Positions 1 through 9,167 of a stretch of 41,961 bases of DNA are shown in pieces; within the stretch, counting starts at the first letter, position 1; the number at the start of each line of letters is the position of its first letter. Under the pieces are notes generated by a model. It was not told where the DNA came from and did no database searches. It worked only from the letters and a program-made list of their open reading frames with translations. The stretch covers positions 1 to 41,961 of the forward strand of contig JAKTTT010000103.1 in NCBI GenBank assembly GCA_030581615.1, in the 5' to 3' direction. The position numbers and the translations under genes were made by a program. This DNA comes from Alloascoidea africana. Taxonomy: Eukaryota > Ascomycota > Alloascoideomycetes > Alloascoideales > Alloascoideaceae.

Positions 1-687
1 GCTATGCGATGGTGGTTTGAAATGAGTAAAAAACGTAGATTCAGGTCTGGTGAGCAGATTAGAGTATGAGAATAATTGAGTGTATGGGTGTAGCAAGGAG
101 AGAGAAGTAAATCTGAATCACGTGTAGCACGTGATGGTACATGCACTGTATTACGCATTGGAAAAGATTCTTTCGTAGGTGTTACTTGCTTGGAGCCCTA
201 AATTTATATCTATGTCCTACTTCGTTGCAGTGCGACCATCGAATAAGCAATTTTGCATTGTTATTAAGCGGATTAAGTTATTTTTATATAGTGTATCTCT
301 AGTAGCAGTGAAAAACATTATCAGATAAATATTGGGAGTGTAAAGAGGTACAATAGTTCTCTAGATGTTGAGAGCATAACTTGGTACAAAAATTTTTGAT
401 TTTGACTTATCAATCATCTTCAAGGCTAGCCTATGAATAAACATAAGGCTAATCAAAAAGCTTTCATTCTTCTGCCAGCAGAAGAGCAAGTTTAAAAGCA
501 ATATATTCAGGTAAGAGAAAAGATAGGAAAACAAAGCCAAAAAAAGAAGGAACAAAAAAAAAAGATCACCAGTATACAGCAAGAAGTTCGCTTTTGTGGA
601 AAATTTCATAATAGAAGAGAAGTCGAAAATGGTTTTACACCATTAGACAGGGTATTAAAAAACAAGCAAAGAGTTTTCATCCACTAT
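1..687. other. Left-edge non-coding stretch
   Basis: No gene could be supported here. The only long reading frame (minus strand, 361-609) is a run of Leu/Phe/Ile codons opposite an A-rich tract and looks accidental. A palindromic pair of CACGTG boxes lies at 117-135. The right edge is the 3' flank of the wall-protein gene that ends at 688. Confidence 0.6.
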
Positions 688-1966
688 TTAAAACACAAAG
701 GAGAGCGCCAGGGCTACCATGACCCCGACAACTGAGCCCTTACTATCACTGACAGCGTTATTACCAAAGAAAGTGTGGTTGGGTATTGTAGGATTTATAA
801 AGCTTGCATGTGAGGAAAGACTTGTGCCCTCGTCAGTAGGAGTGTCTGGAACAGGGGGAACAGGTTCGGGATTTGGATTGGGTTCTGTGGTTTTCTCCGT
901 GATAGTTTCTGTTTCAGTAGTTTCATCAGTAACAGTGTTTGTTTCCGTAGATTCATCAGTAACAGTGTTTGTTTCCGTGGATTTATCAGTAACAGTGTTT
1001 GTTTCCGTGGATTTATCAGTAACAGTGTTTGTTTCCGTGGATTTATCAGTAACAGTATCTGTCTCAGTGGAGTCAAGAATAACTGTAGAAAGATTAGTGA
1101 CTGTATCGGTAGTAGTTAATATTTCTGTAGTGGTACACTTTGAACTGCAATTGACCGAGCAAGGGATCGTTTTCATCTCAGTAGTTGTTTCCGTAGTAGT
1201 GTTTGATGAAATCACAGTTACTGTGTCTGTCTCTGACGAAACTACAGTGTCGGTAGTATGCTCGGTGGTGGTTTCCGTAGTTGTGTTTGATGAAATCACA
1301 GTTACTGTGTCTGTCTCTGACGAAACGACGGTATCTGTAGTATGCTCGGTGGTGGTTTCCGTGTTTGTCGTTGACGAAGTCACAGTTGCTGTTGAAGTTG
1401 TTTGGGATGTAGAAACAACAGTGTCTGTAGTATGCTCGGTGGTGGTTTCCGTGTTAGTCGTTGACGAAGTCACAGTTGCTGTTGAAGTTGTTTGGGATGT
1501 AGAAACAACAGTATCTGTAGTATGCTCGGTGGTGGTTTCCGTGTTAGTCGTTGATGAAATCACAGTTGCTGTTGAAGTTGTCTCCTCGGTAGTGGTTGTT
1601 TCCTCAGTAGTAGTAGTCTCCTCAGTAGTAGTAGTCTCCTCAGTGGTGGTAGTCTCCTCAGTGGTGGTGGTAGTCACTGTGATTGTTGAGGTTCCACCGC
1701 AGGGAACGGGAATGTCAAATGTCCATGTTGGGCCATCTGGTTCATTCGAACAAGGAAAAACAATAATCTCAGCTATACATTCATCATCCTCATCGTCGTC
1801 ACTTCGGAGTATAGCTCCCGGCATTGCCGCTAGAAAGGGGTTAGATATGTTTTCGGCGAAAAATCCAAGAGCAGCACTTACTTATTACAGCTGCATTGAA
1901 GAGAAGCCCTCTTGCCAGAACAGTAGAAACGAAAAGGAAAAAGAATGGGAGAGCAATAAGTTTCAT
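688..1966 (-). CDS. Thr-rich, probably GPI-anchored cell-wall protein (2 exons)
   Basis: Predicted 408-aa secreted wall protein. Exon 1 (1966-1882) encodes a signal peptide beginning MKLIALPFFFLFVSTVLA. A 52-nt intron (1881-1830) has donor GTAAGT, branch-like ATCTAAC and acceptor TTTCTAG. Exon 2 (1829-688) joins in frame. After an acidic patch and a short Cys/Pro/Trp-containing segment, the protein is almost entirely Thr/Ser/Glu/Val repeats: five TTTTEE-like units, 28-29-residue TETTTEHTTDTVVS units, and five 10-residue STETNTVTDK units. The C-terminus is short and hydrophobic (GVMVALALSFVF) after Ser/Gly/Asn residues, as in GPI signals. Repeats of this type usually make heavily O-mannosylated stalks of yeast adhesins or flocculins. 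I do not recognise a specific family, and no ligand-binding domain is evident. It is divergent from the wall-protein gene starting at 3128. Repeat number is likely to vary between strains. Confidence 0.8.
906..1070. repeat. 30-bp tandem repeat inside wall-protein gene
   Basis: About five near-identical 30-bp units, each with the core tcagtaacagtgtttgtttc, encode the 10-residue STETNTVTDK repeats on the minus strand. Several adjacent units match almost perfectly, which indicates recent duplication or homogenisation. Confidence 0.85.
1180..1670. repeat. 84-87-bp and 15-bp tandem repeats inside wall-protein gene
   Basis: Two related unit classes are present: about 84 bp encoding ETDTVTVISSNTTTETTTEH plus DTVVS, and about 87 bp encoding the TATVTSS...TTDTVVSTSQ version. 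Beyond them lie short units encoding TTTTEE, with core ctcctcagtagtagtag. They share the 'gtagtatgctcggtggtggtt' core and probably arose by unequal crossover or slippage. Confidence 0.8.
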
Positions 1967-3127
1967 TTGCGAATATGGATATACAGAAAATGGTAAAAGT
2001 ACTTCTTTTGGGGGGCTTACAGGCTTTATTGTGTCCTTTATATTTCTAAAAGCTCTCCCTTTGTGAAATCAAGAAAAACTATTTCTTTCCTCAAAAGTGC
2101 TATAATGATAGAAATTGGAAACAAACCTAAAGTCTCTTCCCAATTTAGTGAATGTAGTTGCTTCTTTGGATAGCAGTAAACGTCTTATCCTATTCCTTCA
2201 AAGTTAATAGGATATGCTGGACATGAGACAAAAAATAGTTTCAAAACATAACAATCCTTGATGTTAGTAAAACAATTCATGCCATTGCTGTCTCCAGAAA
2301 TATCCATGCCAACTCAAAATTTTAAATTTAAAAGAAGTATTGCTCCTAAAGGAGACATAAATGAAAACGATGGAAATAGTTGGCATAGAAGAATCATCTT
2401 GTTCTTAGGAACAGAAAGTTTTCAGTAAGTGCCTATTTTCTATGCTGTTTGACCCCTCAGAACTTTTCGGGATCAAGTTCTAATCCCCATTACAAGTAAC
2501 ATGACATTCAAATAGATATACTTGCTTGTTTTGTAATCCCTTTTCATTTTCCACTTTTCTGAAGTGCGTAAATCTTTCACACCAATCCGGATTATACCGT
2601 TATGTGTTGTTTTGCTGCTTTTCAATAATTTCTTGATAAATTATGTTTGTTATCATTTATTGTTTGAGCTTTTGTTTACATTAATATTCGAAAGTTGGAT
2701 GGACATATATCAGAACTAGGATCATCCTTGTAGATGTATGAATCATTGAAAAAGCTTACCGATCCCAAAAGCTAAATTGGGCTCCGTAACGAGAAACTGT
2801 TCGATGCAGGTCGTCTCAAGAATGTATGAGAGTCATTTTTCCTTTTTGTACTTTTGGTTTCACCTTCAAGAGTATTTCTGGAGGATCAATTATGCGGAAT
2901 GAACCATTTGAGTTTCCATTTTAAAAATTGGTTTGAAGATACTACCACATTAGGCTCTCTTTTCCATTCCTAGCCCAGGAATGATTTTAGAATCATCGTT
3001 AATTGCTAGTGAGAGAATTGAGAATAGTTATTAAAGGAAATTTTGATCAAGCTCCAATTATTTCCTTTAAATATACAGAAATAGCCTCCTGCTTGGAATC
3101 TATAGATTGTCATTTTTAATCATTAAA
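1967..3127. promoter_or_regulatory. Long divergent intergenic region between two wall-protein genes
   Basis: About 1.16 kb of AT-rich DNA lies between the starts of the two divergent wall-protein genes. I see no coding potential. Its length, well above the window's typical 250-500 bp, fits the complex promoters common upstream of yeast wall-protein genes, but I recognise no specific binding sites. Confidence 0.45.
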
Positions 3128-4292
3128 ATGAAACTGCAATTTCTGATTCTTACCATCTTTTGCTTTTCTCAAGTCTTTGCAATTAATTTAGCTGGTTTTC
3201 TCGGTCTGAGAAACTATGATAAGTGGAACACAAACAAAATCTCAGTTGAAGGTAATAAATTTTTAAAGATATGACCTATAAGCGAGCCTTTTGAATTATT
3301 TTCAAGTTTACTAATCAAGAAAATTAAGTAGATTCTATGGGCCAAGCTGATTTAGGTAAGTTAAGAGAAAAATACAAAATACAAAATCTAATTCTCACCT
3401 TAAAATGTATCTAGTGAAAAGGAAAAGGAAAACAGAAACTCATTCTTCTTTTACCCTTTGCATTGAAAAATGCGATTCCATCACTACTACTACTACTACC
3501 ACAACAGAAACTCCAAGCTTCTGGTCAAACAGACAAAGCACAGAGTCCACAGAGCCCGTTTCCTCTACTTTTCCTATATCTCATTCGAGTTTAACAGTTT
3601 CCCCTATTTTCCCTATATTTCAATCGAGTTTCCCGGTTTCCCCTACTTTCCCTATTCATTCGAGTTTGCCAGTCTCCTCTTCCCATTCTCAAGTCTCTTC
3701 TTCGAGTTCCCCCGTTTCTTCTTCAAGTTCTTCTTCGGTTTCTTCTTTGAGCTCCCCCATTTCTTCCTCGAATTCCCCCGTTTCTTCTTCGAGTTCCCTC
3801 GCTTCTTCTTCTTCTTCTTCCGTTTCTTCTTCGAATTCTCCACTGTTCTCTTCAAGTTCTCCAGTTTTTTCTGGATCGTCAAGCCCAAGTTCTGATACAC
3901 ATCCAATTACAAGTTCTACCAAGCCCACTATATCCTCTACTTCTCCAGGAATTTCCACCAGTCCAATAACCACTTCAAGCGATTTGAGCTCTACTTCTGT
4001 CAGCTCTTCGAATTTTATCCCCATTTCTTCAAAGAAATCAAAAATTTTACCGTTTCCAGAAACTGACAGTTCAACTACGACTACTCCCAAAGTCCCACCT
4101 CAACCTATCGAAGTGGAAACAGATTCTTCTGAAATTCCTCCAGCTCCTACAATCTGCTCAACATGCTATCAGCCCAGTAACATATATCCCACCATTCCAA
4201 CTTTGGCACATTTTGACAATGGATCTGATAGGGTATCGGGCCTTTCTGTTATTGTGTTTATGTTGTTGATGGCTTCTCAACTGCTGATTTGA
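3128..4292 (+). CDS. Ser-rich GPI-type cell-wall protein (3 exons, one microexon)
   Basis: Predicted 341-aa secreted wall protein. Exon 1 (3128-3251) carries a signal peptide beginning MKLQFLILTIFCFSQVFA. Intron 1 (3252-3331, donor GTAATA, branch TACTAATC, acceptor AAGTAG) is followed by a 24-nt exon 2 (3332-3355, encoding roughly SMGQADL). Intron 2 (3356-3414) has donor GTAAGT and acceptor ATCTAG. Exon 3 (3415-4292) continues in the only open frame, and all three phases agree. After a KRKRK patch and a Cys pair come an octa-Thr run, then a low-complexity Ser tract (SSSSPVSS-type units, about 3660-3880) and a Pro/Thr region. The tail has GSDR and then a hydrophobic end (VSGLSVIVFMLLMASQLLI), typical of a GPI signal. 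The family is not recognised. The architecture parallels the divergent neighbour starting at 1966. The donor of intron 1 is the weakest element of the model. Confidence 0.7.
3660..3880. repeat. Ser-codon low-complexity tract (TTC/TCT)n
   Basis: A pyrimidine-rich imperfect repeat (ttcttcgagttccccc-like units) encodes poly-Ser with Pro/Val insertions. It opens long spurious frames on the other strand rich in Glu or Lys. It is probably prone to length variation. Confidence 0.8.
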
Positions 4293-5012
4293 GTTTTTGA
4301 GAGAGAAAGGGTTGATGCTCTACTTGTGGTGCTTCTATGTCCCATTTGTTTCTTTTTATTTTCATCTGTGTTGGTCCCGTTCAAAATATTCTACTTTAAA
4401 CTAGTAGGCCGCTAGCGAAAACATTATTCTTCTACTTGTCATACCAATAGTTAGAAACTGAAGAGGGTTAATAATGATGTACTTCGTTATTCGAATAAAA
4501 TTTATTTTATCTCAAAAATATTAATTATAAATTAGCAATTAATAATGAAAATCCAATAAGATATATCAGATATCGATTTCATCTATCTTTTTATTCATTC
4601 AGTAAAAACTTTATCTTATTATAAAGTCATTCAGTATACTGTCATTGCCCATTCTACGGCAATGGCGCGCTTAGAGCCTGTAGCGTTTAGAGGTACCAAG
4701 GATACTCTAAAAAAATATTCTCTTCGCAAGTCCAAGTAAGAGAACAATTGATGTAAAGTCTACGACATTAAATGCTTGCCAGAGATTATGATTCTTTTAA
4801 CAAAGCAAGTATACAATTTGCACTGTGCTGGCAATGAGAACTAAAGACTATTGTTTACCTGGGAACCGCTACTATTACAGAGCGATATCTTACAAGCCTT
4901 ACAATTGAAAATGATTGTGGTTTCAACTCAAAACATTTCATTATTTTCGATCAAATCAGAAAGAGTAAAGTAAGAATAGAAGAGAACCAGTTTGTACACA
5001 AAAATTCCCCCT
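4293..5012. other. Intergenic, no gene seen
   Basis: This is the convergent 3' flank of the Ser-rich wall-protein gene and NCE102. It is very AT-rich around 4480-4640. No frame, RNA gene or repeat was recognised. Confidence 0.55.
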
Positions 5013-5626
5013 TCACACGGCAGCGGCTTGAACAGGAGCTGCGGAGCTTGTAGGAATACCAGACTTTTCCTTGCTCCTTTTATGGCCATGCGAACCCGAT
5101 CCAAACGCTCCTGATTTCATGAGGGCAACAACCGCTAGAATTAGCGACCCAATGAATAGAAACGAATTAAAGTAGAAGAAAGCAATGCTTGCTTGTGCTT
5201 TTCTACATCTTGAGGATGAGCCCTGTGAAATGGAGTTGCCGTTGATAAATCTTCGATTTGAACAAGAGTGGGCATGAATATTTGCAGCTAGGGCCGATGC
5301 CGCTGCAAAGTTGAAGATAAAGTTGAGCAGCTCCAGAATGACCAGAATTGCAGGTATCGCTATAAAGTCCACAAAATAACCAATTACTTGATAAAACACT
5401 CCGAAAATTAGACTGAAAACAGCAGTAAATATTCTAAATAGAATGATTGGTAAGCACTCTAATTGAGGACAAAAAAAGTGGTGAACAATACTAACCCAAA
5501 GTTTACTTGAGAATTAGAGTGATGTTGAGTTGCTCTAAGACTACAAGTGAGTCCCAAAACAATTACGAGGAATACAAACAAAAATCCTCGAAACACTCCA
5601 TCGATGGCTTTATAACTGGTTCCCAT
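5013..5626 (-). CDS. NCE102: NCE102-like MARVEL membrane protein of eisosomes (2 exons)
   Basis: Predicted 183 aa, with four membrane segments of the MARVEL family. Exon 1 (5626-5496) encodes the first membrane helix and the loop ending HHSNSQVNF. A 62-nt intron (5495-5434, donor GTTAGT, acceptor TATTTAG) follows. Exon 2 (5433-5013) encodes the rest, including the family hallmark HAHSCSN...ISQGSSSRCRKAQASIAF and the C-terminal GAFGSGS then a basic tail. With this splice the spacing between the VNF and LNFIF motifs is exactly that of S. cerevisiae Nce102, and the conserved Pro aligns, which is strong support. Nce102 organises the eisosome/MCC plasma-membrane compartment and senses sphingolipid levels upstream of Pkh kinases (family knowledge). 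Its start follows an in-frame upstream stop. Confidence 0.88.
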
Positions 5627-6619
5627 TTGTCGCAGTTTAAATCAGTTTGTTTTTGTGGCTGTTGTAGCAGTCGTAGAGCCTGTATGTGCAGAAAACAAGA
5701 CCAAAGGAAGCACGCGTTCACTGACAATCGAAGCATTATCAAGGCAAAATCTGCTCCTTTTATATCATGGTGAATTTATTCAAATTTGGTGGTAGAGAGG
5801 ATGCCGATGATGATGACCCGATAACCTTGAATACTGGCTTTCAAAGCCGAAACTACCTAAATGTCCAGTCATGAATCAGTTCGCCTCATCTCATCACCCA
5901 GTAAACCTATTGACAGAATAGGAAAGGAAAAGAGTGTTCTGGGCGGATACGTGAGCACAGACTGTTTCTCTTTAGCGCCATGGATGATGATGATGATGAC
6001 TTGGATGCTTGCTCGCTGGAGTCTTTTCATTCTCCGAATGGCGACGACGGCTTTGATTGCTTGCTTTAGACGCTTCAATCAACAACCGGCAAAACCAATT
6101 AGCTCATTTACATCCCTTAAACAGAGAGCATGTTTGGAAACACTTGTTCTATGCTTTCGTAAAGATAAATGAGATTCATAGAGTACGATGTCAGAAAAGT
6201 CAATTCGGAGACATAATCCTGCTTTGAAGAATTCTAGAAGCCTTACACCAAATGCCATAGTGGGGATGAAAAGACATTTAATCTGAGACTTTGAGCAATC
6301 ACGGATGATTTTGCTTCTACCGCTAACTAACCACCATACTGTCAGTTATCTGTCTAGGACGCTACCCATGCTTTCTACACTCCAAGAATACAACGCCTCT
6401 AGTCCTAGCGACCTAACGTGGATCTCTTTTATGACTAATGTGACAACCTGATATTGTTGTCCCTTACAAGTACGCAGTATCGGAAAAGAAAAGAGTCTGT
6501 TACAAGTCTTGAAGTAATACTAAAAATCATTAACCTTCATAGCACTCACCATTTACAATTTTATCATATGTCAGTCAGTTTAAAGTTCAAAAGATTTCTT
6601 AAAAAAAGTACAACATGAT
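5627..6619. other. NCE102 promoter and unassigned intergenic DNA
   Basis: Upstream of NCE102 and downstream of PAN3. Two weak frames lie on the plus strand. One, 5768-5875, gives 35 aa beginning MVNLFKFGGREDADDDD and is preceded by a tatat stretch. The other, 5861-6172, has no recognisable motifs. They overlap in different frames and neither resembles a known protein, so I do not call a gene. Confidence 0.45.
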
Positions 6620-8629
6620 CTACTTAATGCTCAAGTCTCTAAATGCCTGTTCTATACAATCCGCGATTTCTTTATAAGATACAATTAAACAACTCTGTTC
6701 ATCTCTCGATACCAAGGGAACTTTTTCGTCAACTTTTGCATCAAGCTTATTCAGTTCTGTGAGAATGTAAGACAGGTCAACAACAGGTTTACCATTCTCA
6801 TCTTGCTTGTGGAAAACATGATCTCGGAACAATTTAATCAAGTATCGATCTCCGGATTCTGACCAGTGTGGATCGTGATCAAACTCCGGCCGTTCGTTAA
6901 TGACTCCGAGTTTGGACATGAGTCGGACAAGTCTTGAATTTTCAAGTTCTGAGCTAAGGGCTGATTCGCTAAAGTCTCTCGAGTATTCCAATTTGTTAAA
7001 AACGTTCATTATTTGTGCTGTCATTTTCGATGAGAGCTCTGTGCTTGATTTTTTAATAGCCCCCGGTCCTGATGAAGGCATTATCAAATATGTTAAAACT
7101 TCTTTAAGAGTGCTCGAATATGGTAAGATTTGAATTATTGATTCGATACTCTTATGGCCTGAAATTTTTGCTGGTGAAATGTTCAAAAGGGTCAATTCCA
7201 AAATAGTTTGACCAAACTTTTCAAAATCTTGCTGTTGCAATTCCTCGATTAGTGAGTTCATATCCACTCCTTCCATGCTTTCAGGGTACTGTAGAATGTC
7301 CAAAGTGCCACATCCGCTCAGCCGTATTCTATTTTTACTTGTGATGATGATTTTTGAAGAATGCAGCGCTCTGACAGCAAGACCGGCTTGATGGACCAAA
7401 TGAATAGCATTGTTAATCTGAACAATGTAGGACCATAAAACATCCTCGGGAATTGCATTTCGTTTGCCGCTAAGTCTCTTGGGGTTTCCGACTCCGAGAT
7501 GGAGATCGTACAGTGTCGTGGCAAGTGGATGGTAATCATAGACACATATTAGTGAGTTATCGCCGAATGCTTTAGTTGTGAAAGCCTCATGAAAATTGGT
7601 AACATTCGCGCTGCTGATTTTGTGCCATTTTTGAACCGTTCCAATTGCCTTCTCATTTGTCAGTCTAAAACCTTTTATCCTTCTTAATGCGTATGTCTTC
7701 CCGTCTACATTGGAAGTCGCTTTGTATAATGATGTATGATATCCGAATGCTGGCTGCTTTTTATCCGCACTTCCTCGAATAGCGCTAACATCCAACGGGA
7801 TGATTGTGTGATAATTATGAATTCTTTCCGGGAGGTTTACTGAGCCTTGGGGAGGAACTGTCTGCAGAAATGCCTCGGATTTCCTTTGCAAATCTTCTCT
7901 CAAATTATCTGGAATGAAGAGAGAATTCACTGATCTTTGGTATGGTTTTAGATTAGAGATGTAATTTGGGAGCGGAGCGTACAGGTGATATTGCAAAGGA
8001 TAAGAAGGTTGTTGGTAATAACGTTGATCGCCACCATTGTGATAGCCCATATAACCACTTCCGCTGGATTGGTAGTCCACTGTTGAGTTGTGATTTGGAT
8101 GTGATGAGGATACAGGAGTGGAAGCTGCTTCGCCTGGAATAGAGGTAGAGCCTGAAGGAGTAAACGCGGGAGTGTCGATACTAAAAGTCTTCAATTTAGG
8201 TTTTGCTCTTTGATCGTCTTTGTCGGGCTTGAAGCTTCCCAAGGGAGGTTGTTGTGATTGTGGGATAAAAGAAGGAGTGCTGGCAACCATGCTGGGGGAG
8301 CTGGCCGTGGTGTATTTCTCAAAGCCATTTGTGAGACCGCTGGGTTTGAAAGAGGGAGAATCCACATTCAGCTTCTTCTTGGACTGAGTCGGAGACTTTA
8401 GGGACACAGCAGATAGCCGTGAAGTGAGGTTCAAGGCAGGGCTCTTGATTCCGGCAATATTAGTATTACTGTTACTATGATTGATGCCGTTGTCTGTAGA
8501 GGGGGTAGTGAAGGAGCCACTATTGGACGTCGGAGTAAATGAAGCTGCCGATGCCACAGAAGAAGCGAATGTCGATTGTCTCGTGGGAGTTCCCTGTTGA
8601 GAGCTACACAAACTTGAAGAAGAATCCAT
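6620..8629 (-). CDS. PAN3: PAN3, regulatory subunit of the Pan2-Pan3 poly(A) nuclease
   Basis: A 669-aa single-exon frame, close to the S. cerevisiae Pan3 length (679). The first ~200 residues are Ser/Thr/Pro-rich and disordered, with several short SPSFKPSG / TPSFIPQ / TPAFTPSG motifs that resemble PAM2-like poly(A)-binding-protein ligands. Then come the conserved QYHLYAPLP and SLFIPDNLREDL motifs, the pseudokinase domain (about 280-520) and the C-terminal knob ending in the conserved LIVSYKEIADCIEQAFRDL. Pan3 dimerises and recruits the Pan2 exonuclease to mRNA poly(A) tails in the cytoplasm. The N-terminal CCCH zinc finger found in S. cerevisiae Pan3 is not in this frame, and I found no upstream exon encoding it. 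It is divergent from URA6. Confidence 0.95.
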   Translation of the reverse strand: MDSSSSLCSSQQGTPTRQSTFASSVASAASFTPTSNSGSFTTPSTDNGINHSNSNTNIAGIKSPALNLTSRLSAVSLKSPTQSKKKLNVDSPSFKPSGLTNGFEKYTTASSPSMVASTPSFIPQSQQPPLGSFKPDKDDQRAKPKLKTFSIDTPAFTPSGSTSIPGEAASTPVSSSHPNHNSTVDYQSSGSGYMGYHNGGDQRYYQQPSYPLQYHLYAPLPNYISNLKPYQRSVNSLFIPDNLREDLQRKSEAFLQTVPPQGSVNLPERIHNYHTIIPLDVSAIRGSADKKQPAFGYHTSLYKATSNVDGKTYALRRIKGFRLTNEKAIGTVQKWHKISSANVTNFHEAFTTKAFGDNSLICVYDYHPLATTLYDLHLGVGNPKRLSGKRNAIPEDVLWSYIVQINNAIHLVHQAGLAVRALHSSKIIITSKNRIRLSGCGTLDILQYPESMEGVDMNSLIEELQQQDFEKFGQTILELTLLNISPAKISGHKSIESIIQILPYSSTLKEVLTYLIMPSSGPGAIKKSSTELSSKMTAQIMNVFNKLEYSRDFSESALSSELENSRLVRLMSKLGVINERPEFDHDPHWSESGDRYLIKLFRDHVFHKQDENGKPVVDLSYILTELNKLDAKVDEKVPLVSRDEQSCLIVSYKEIADCIEQAFRDLSIK

Positions 8630-9167
8630 AGTACTAATGTCCGTGAATCAAAAATGTCTGGATGAGTTTTTTTGTTTGATTTGCGTGTCTATTTAGATTG
8701 AGTATAGGTAGGTGAATTACAGATGAAGATTTTGATCGCTTTATGTTATACACTAGAGTAATGACTTAATGGAGAGCCGGTTCGTTTCGTTTGAAACAGC
8801 AGGATTGGTAGAAAAAGGTGAGTGGTGATTTCCATGGAGGGGAGGGGGCCAGGAGATAATTAAATATTGAGAGTCTGATGTCTGGATGTATCGCGATAGA
8901 GCCTTGTGGAAAGAATTAAGGGGACAAATGTTTTTGTTTTTCAAGTTTTAAAAACTTATCTGGTTGTCTTAATCTTAAAATATAAAGGGAAAATGGTGTT
9001 CCCTTGTATTTAAAGTTGAATTCTGTTCTCGTTGTTGTTGGACTTCTTTGTTGCAAGAACTTGGAACATGATTGTGAATAGTGGAACCTCCCAATCAGGA
9101 AGATGATGGAGGAGGGAAAACATCGAACAAAAAAAAAACCTAACCTTTTCTTCTCTCAACCCTCACA
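8630..9167. promoter_or_regulatory. Divergent promoter region PAN3/URA6
   Basis: 538 bp between the divergent starts of PAN3 and URA6. There is a minus-strand frame at 8753-8944 without recognisable motifs and no zinc-finger-coding exon. An A-run immediately precedes the URA6 start. Confidence 0.45.

Noticed and set aside
361-609. 82-codon hydrophobic minus-strand frame
   Set aside because: Its composition is explained by A/T runs; no promoter, family or neighbour supports it.
719-1996. 425-codon plus-strand frame rich in Val/Ser
   Set aside because: It is the mirror of the minus-strand Thr/Glu repeats; it lacks a signal peptide or domain, while the minus strand has splice signals, a signal peptide and a GPI-like tail.
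3470-4090. Other frames in the Ser tract (Phe-rich, Lys-rich and Glu-rich)
   Set aside because: All derive from the ttc/tct low-complexity repeat. Only one frame continues from the signal-peptide exons and ends in a GPI-type tail.
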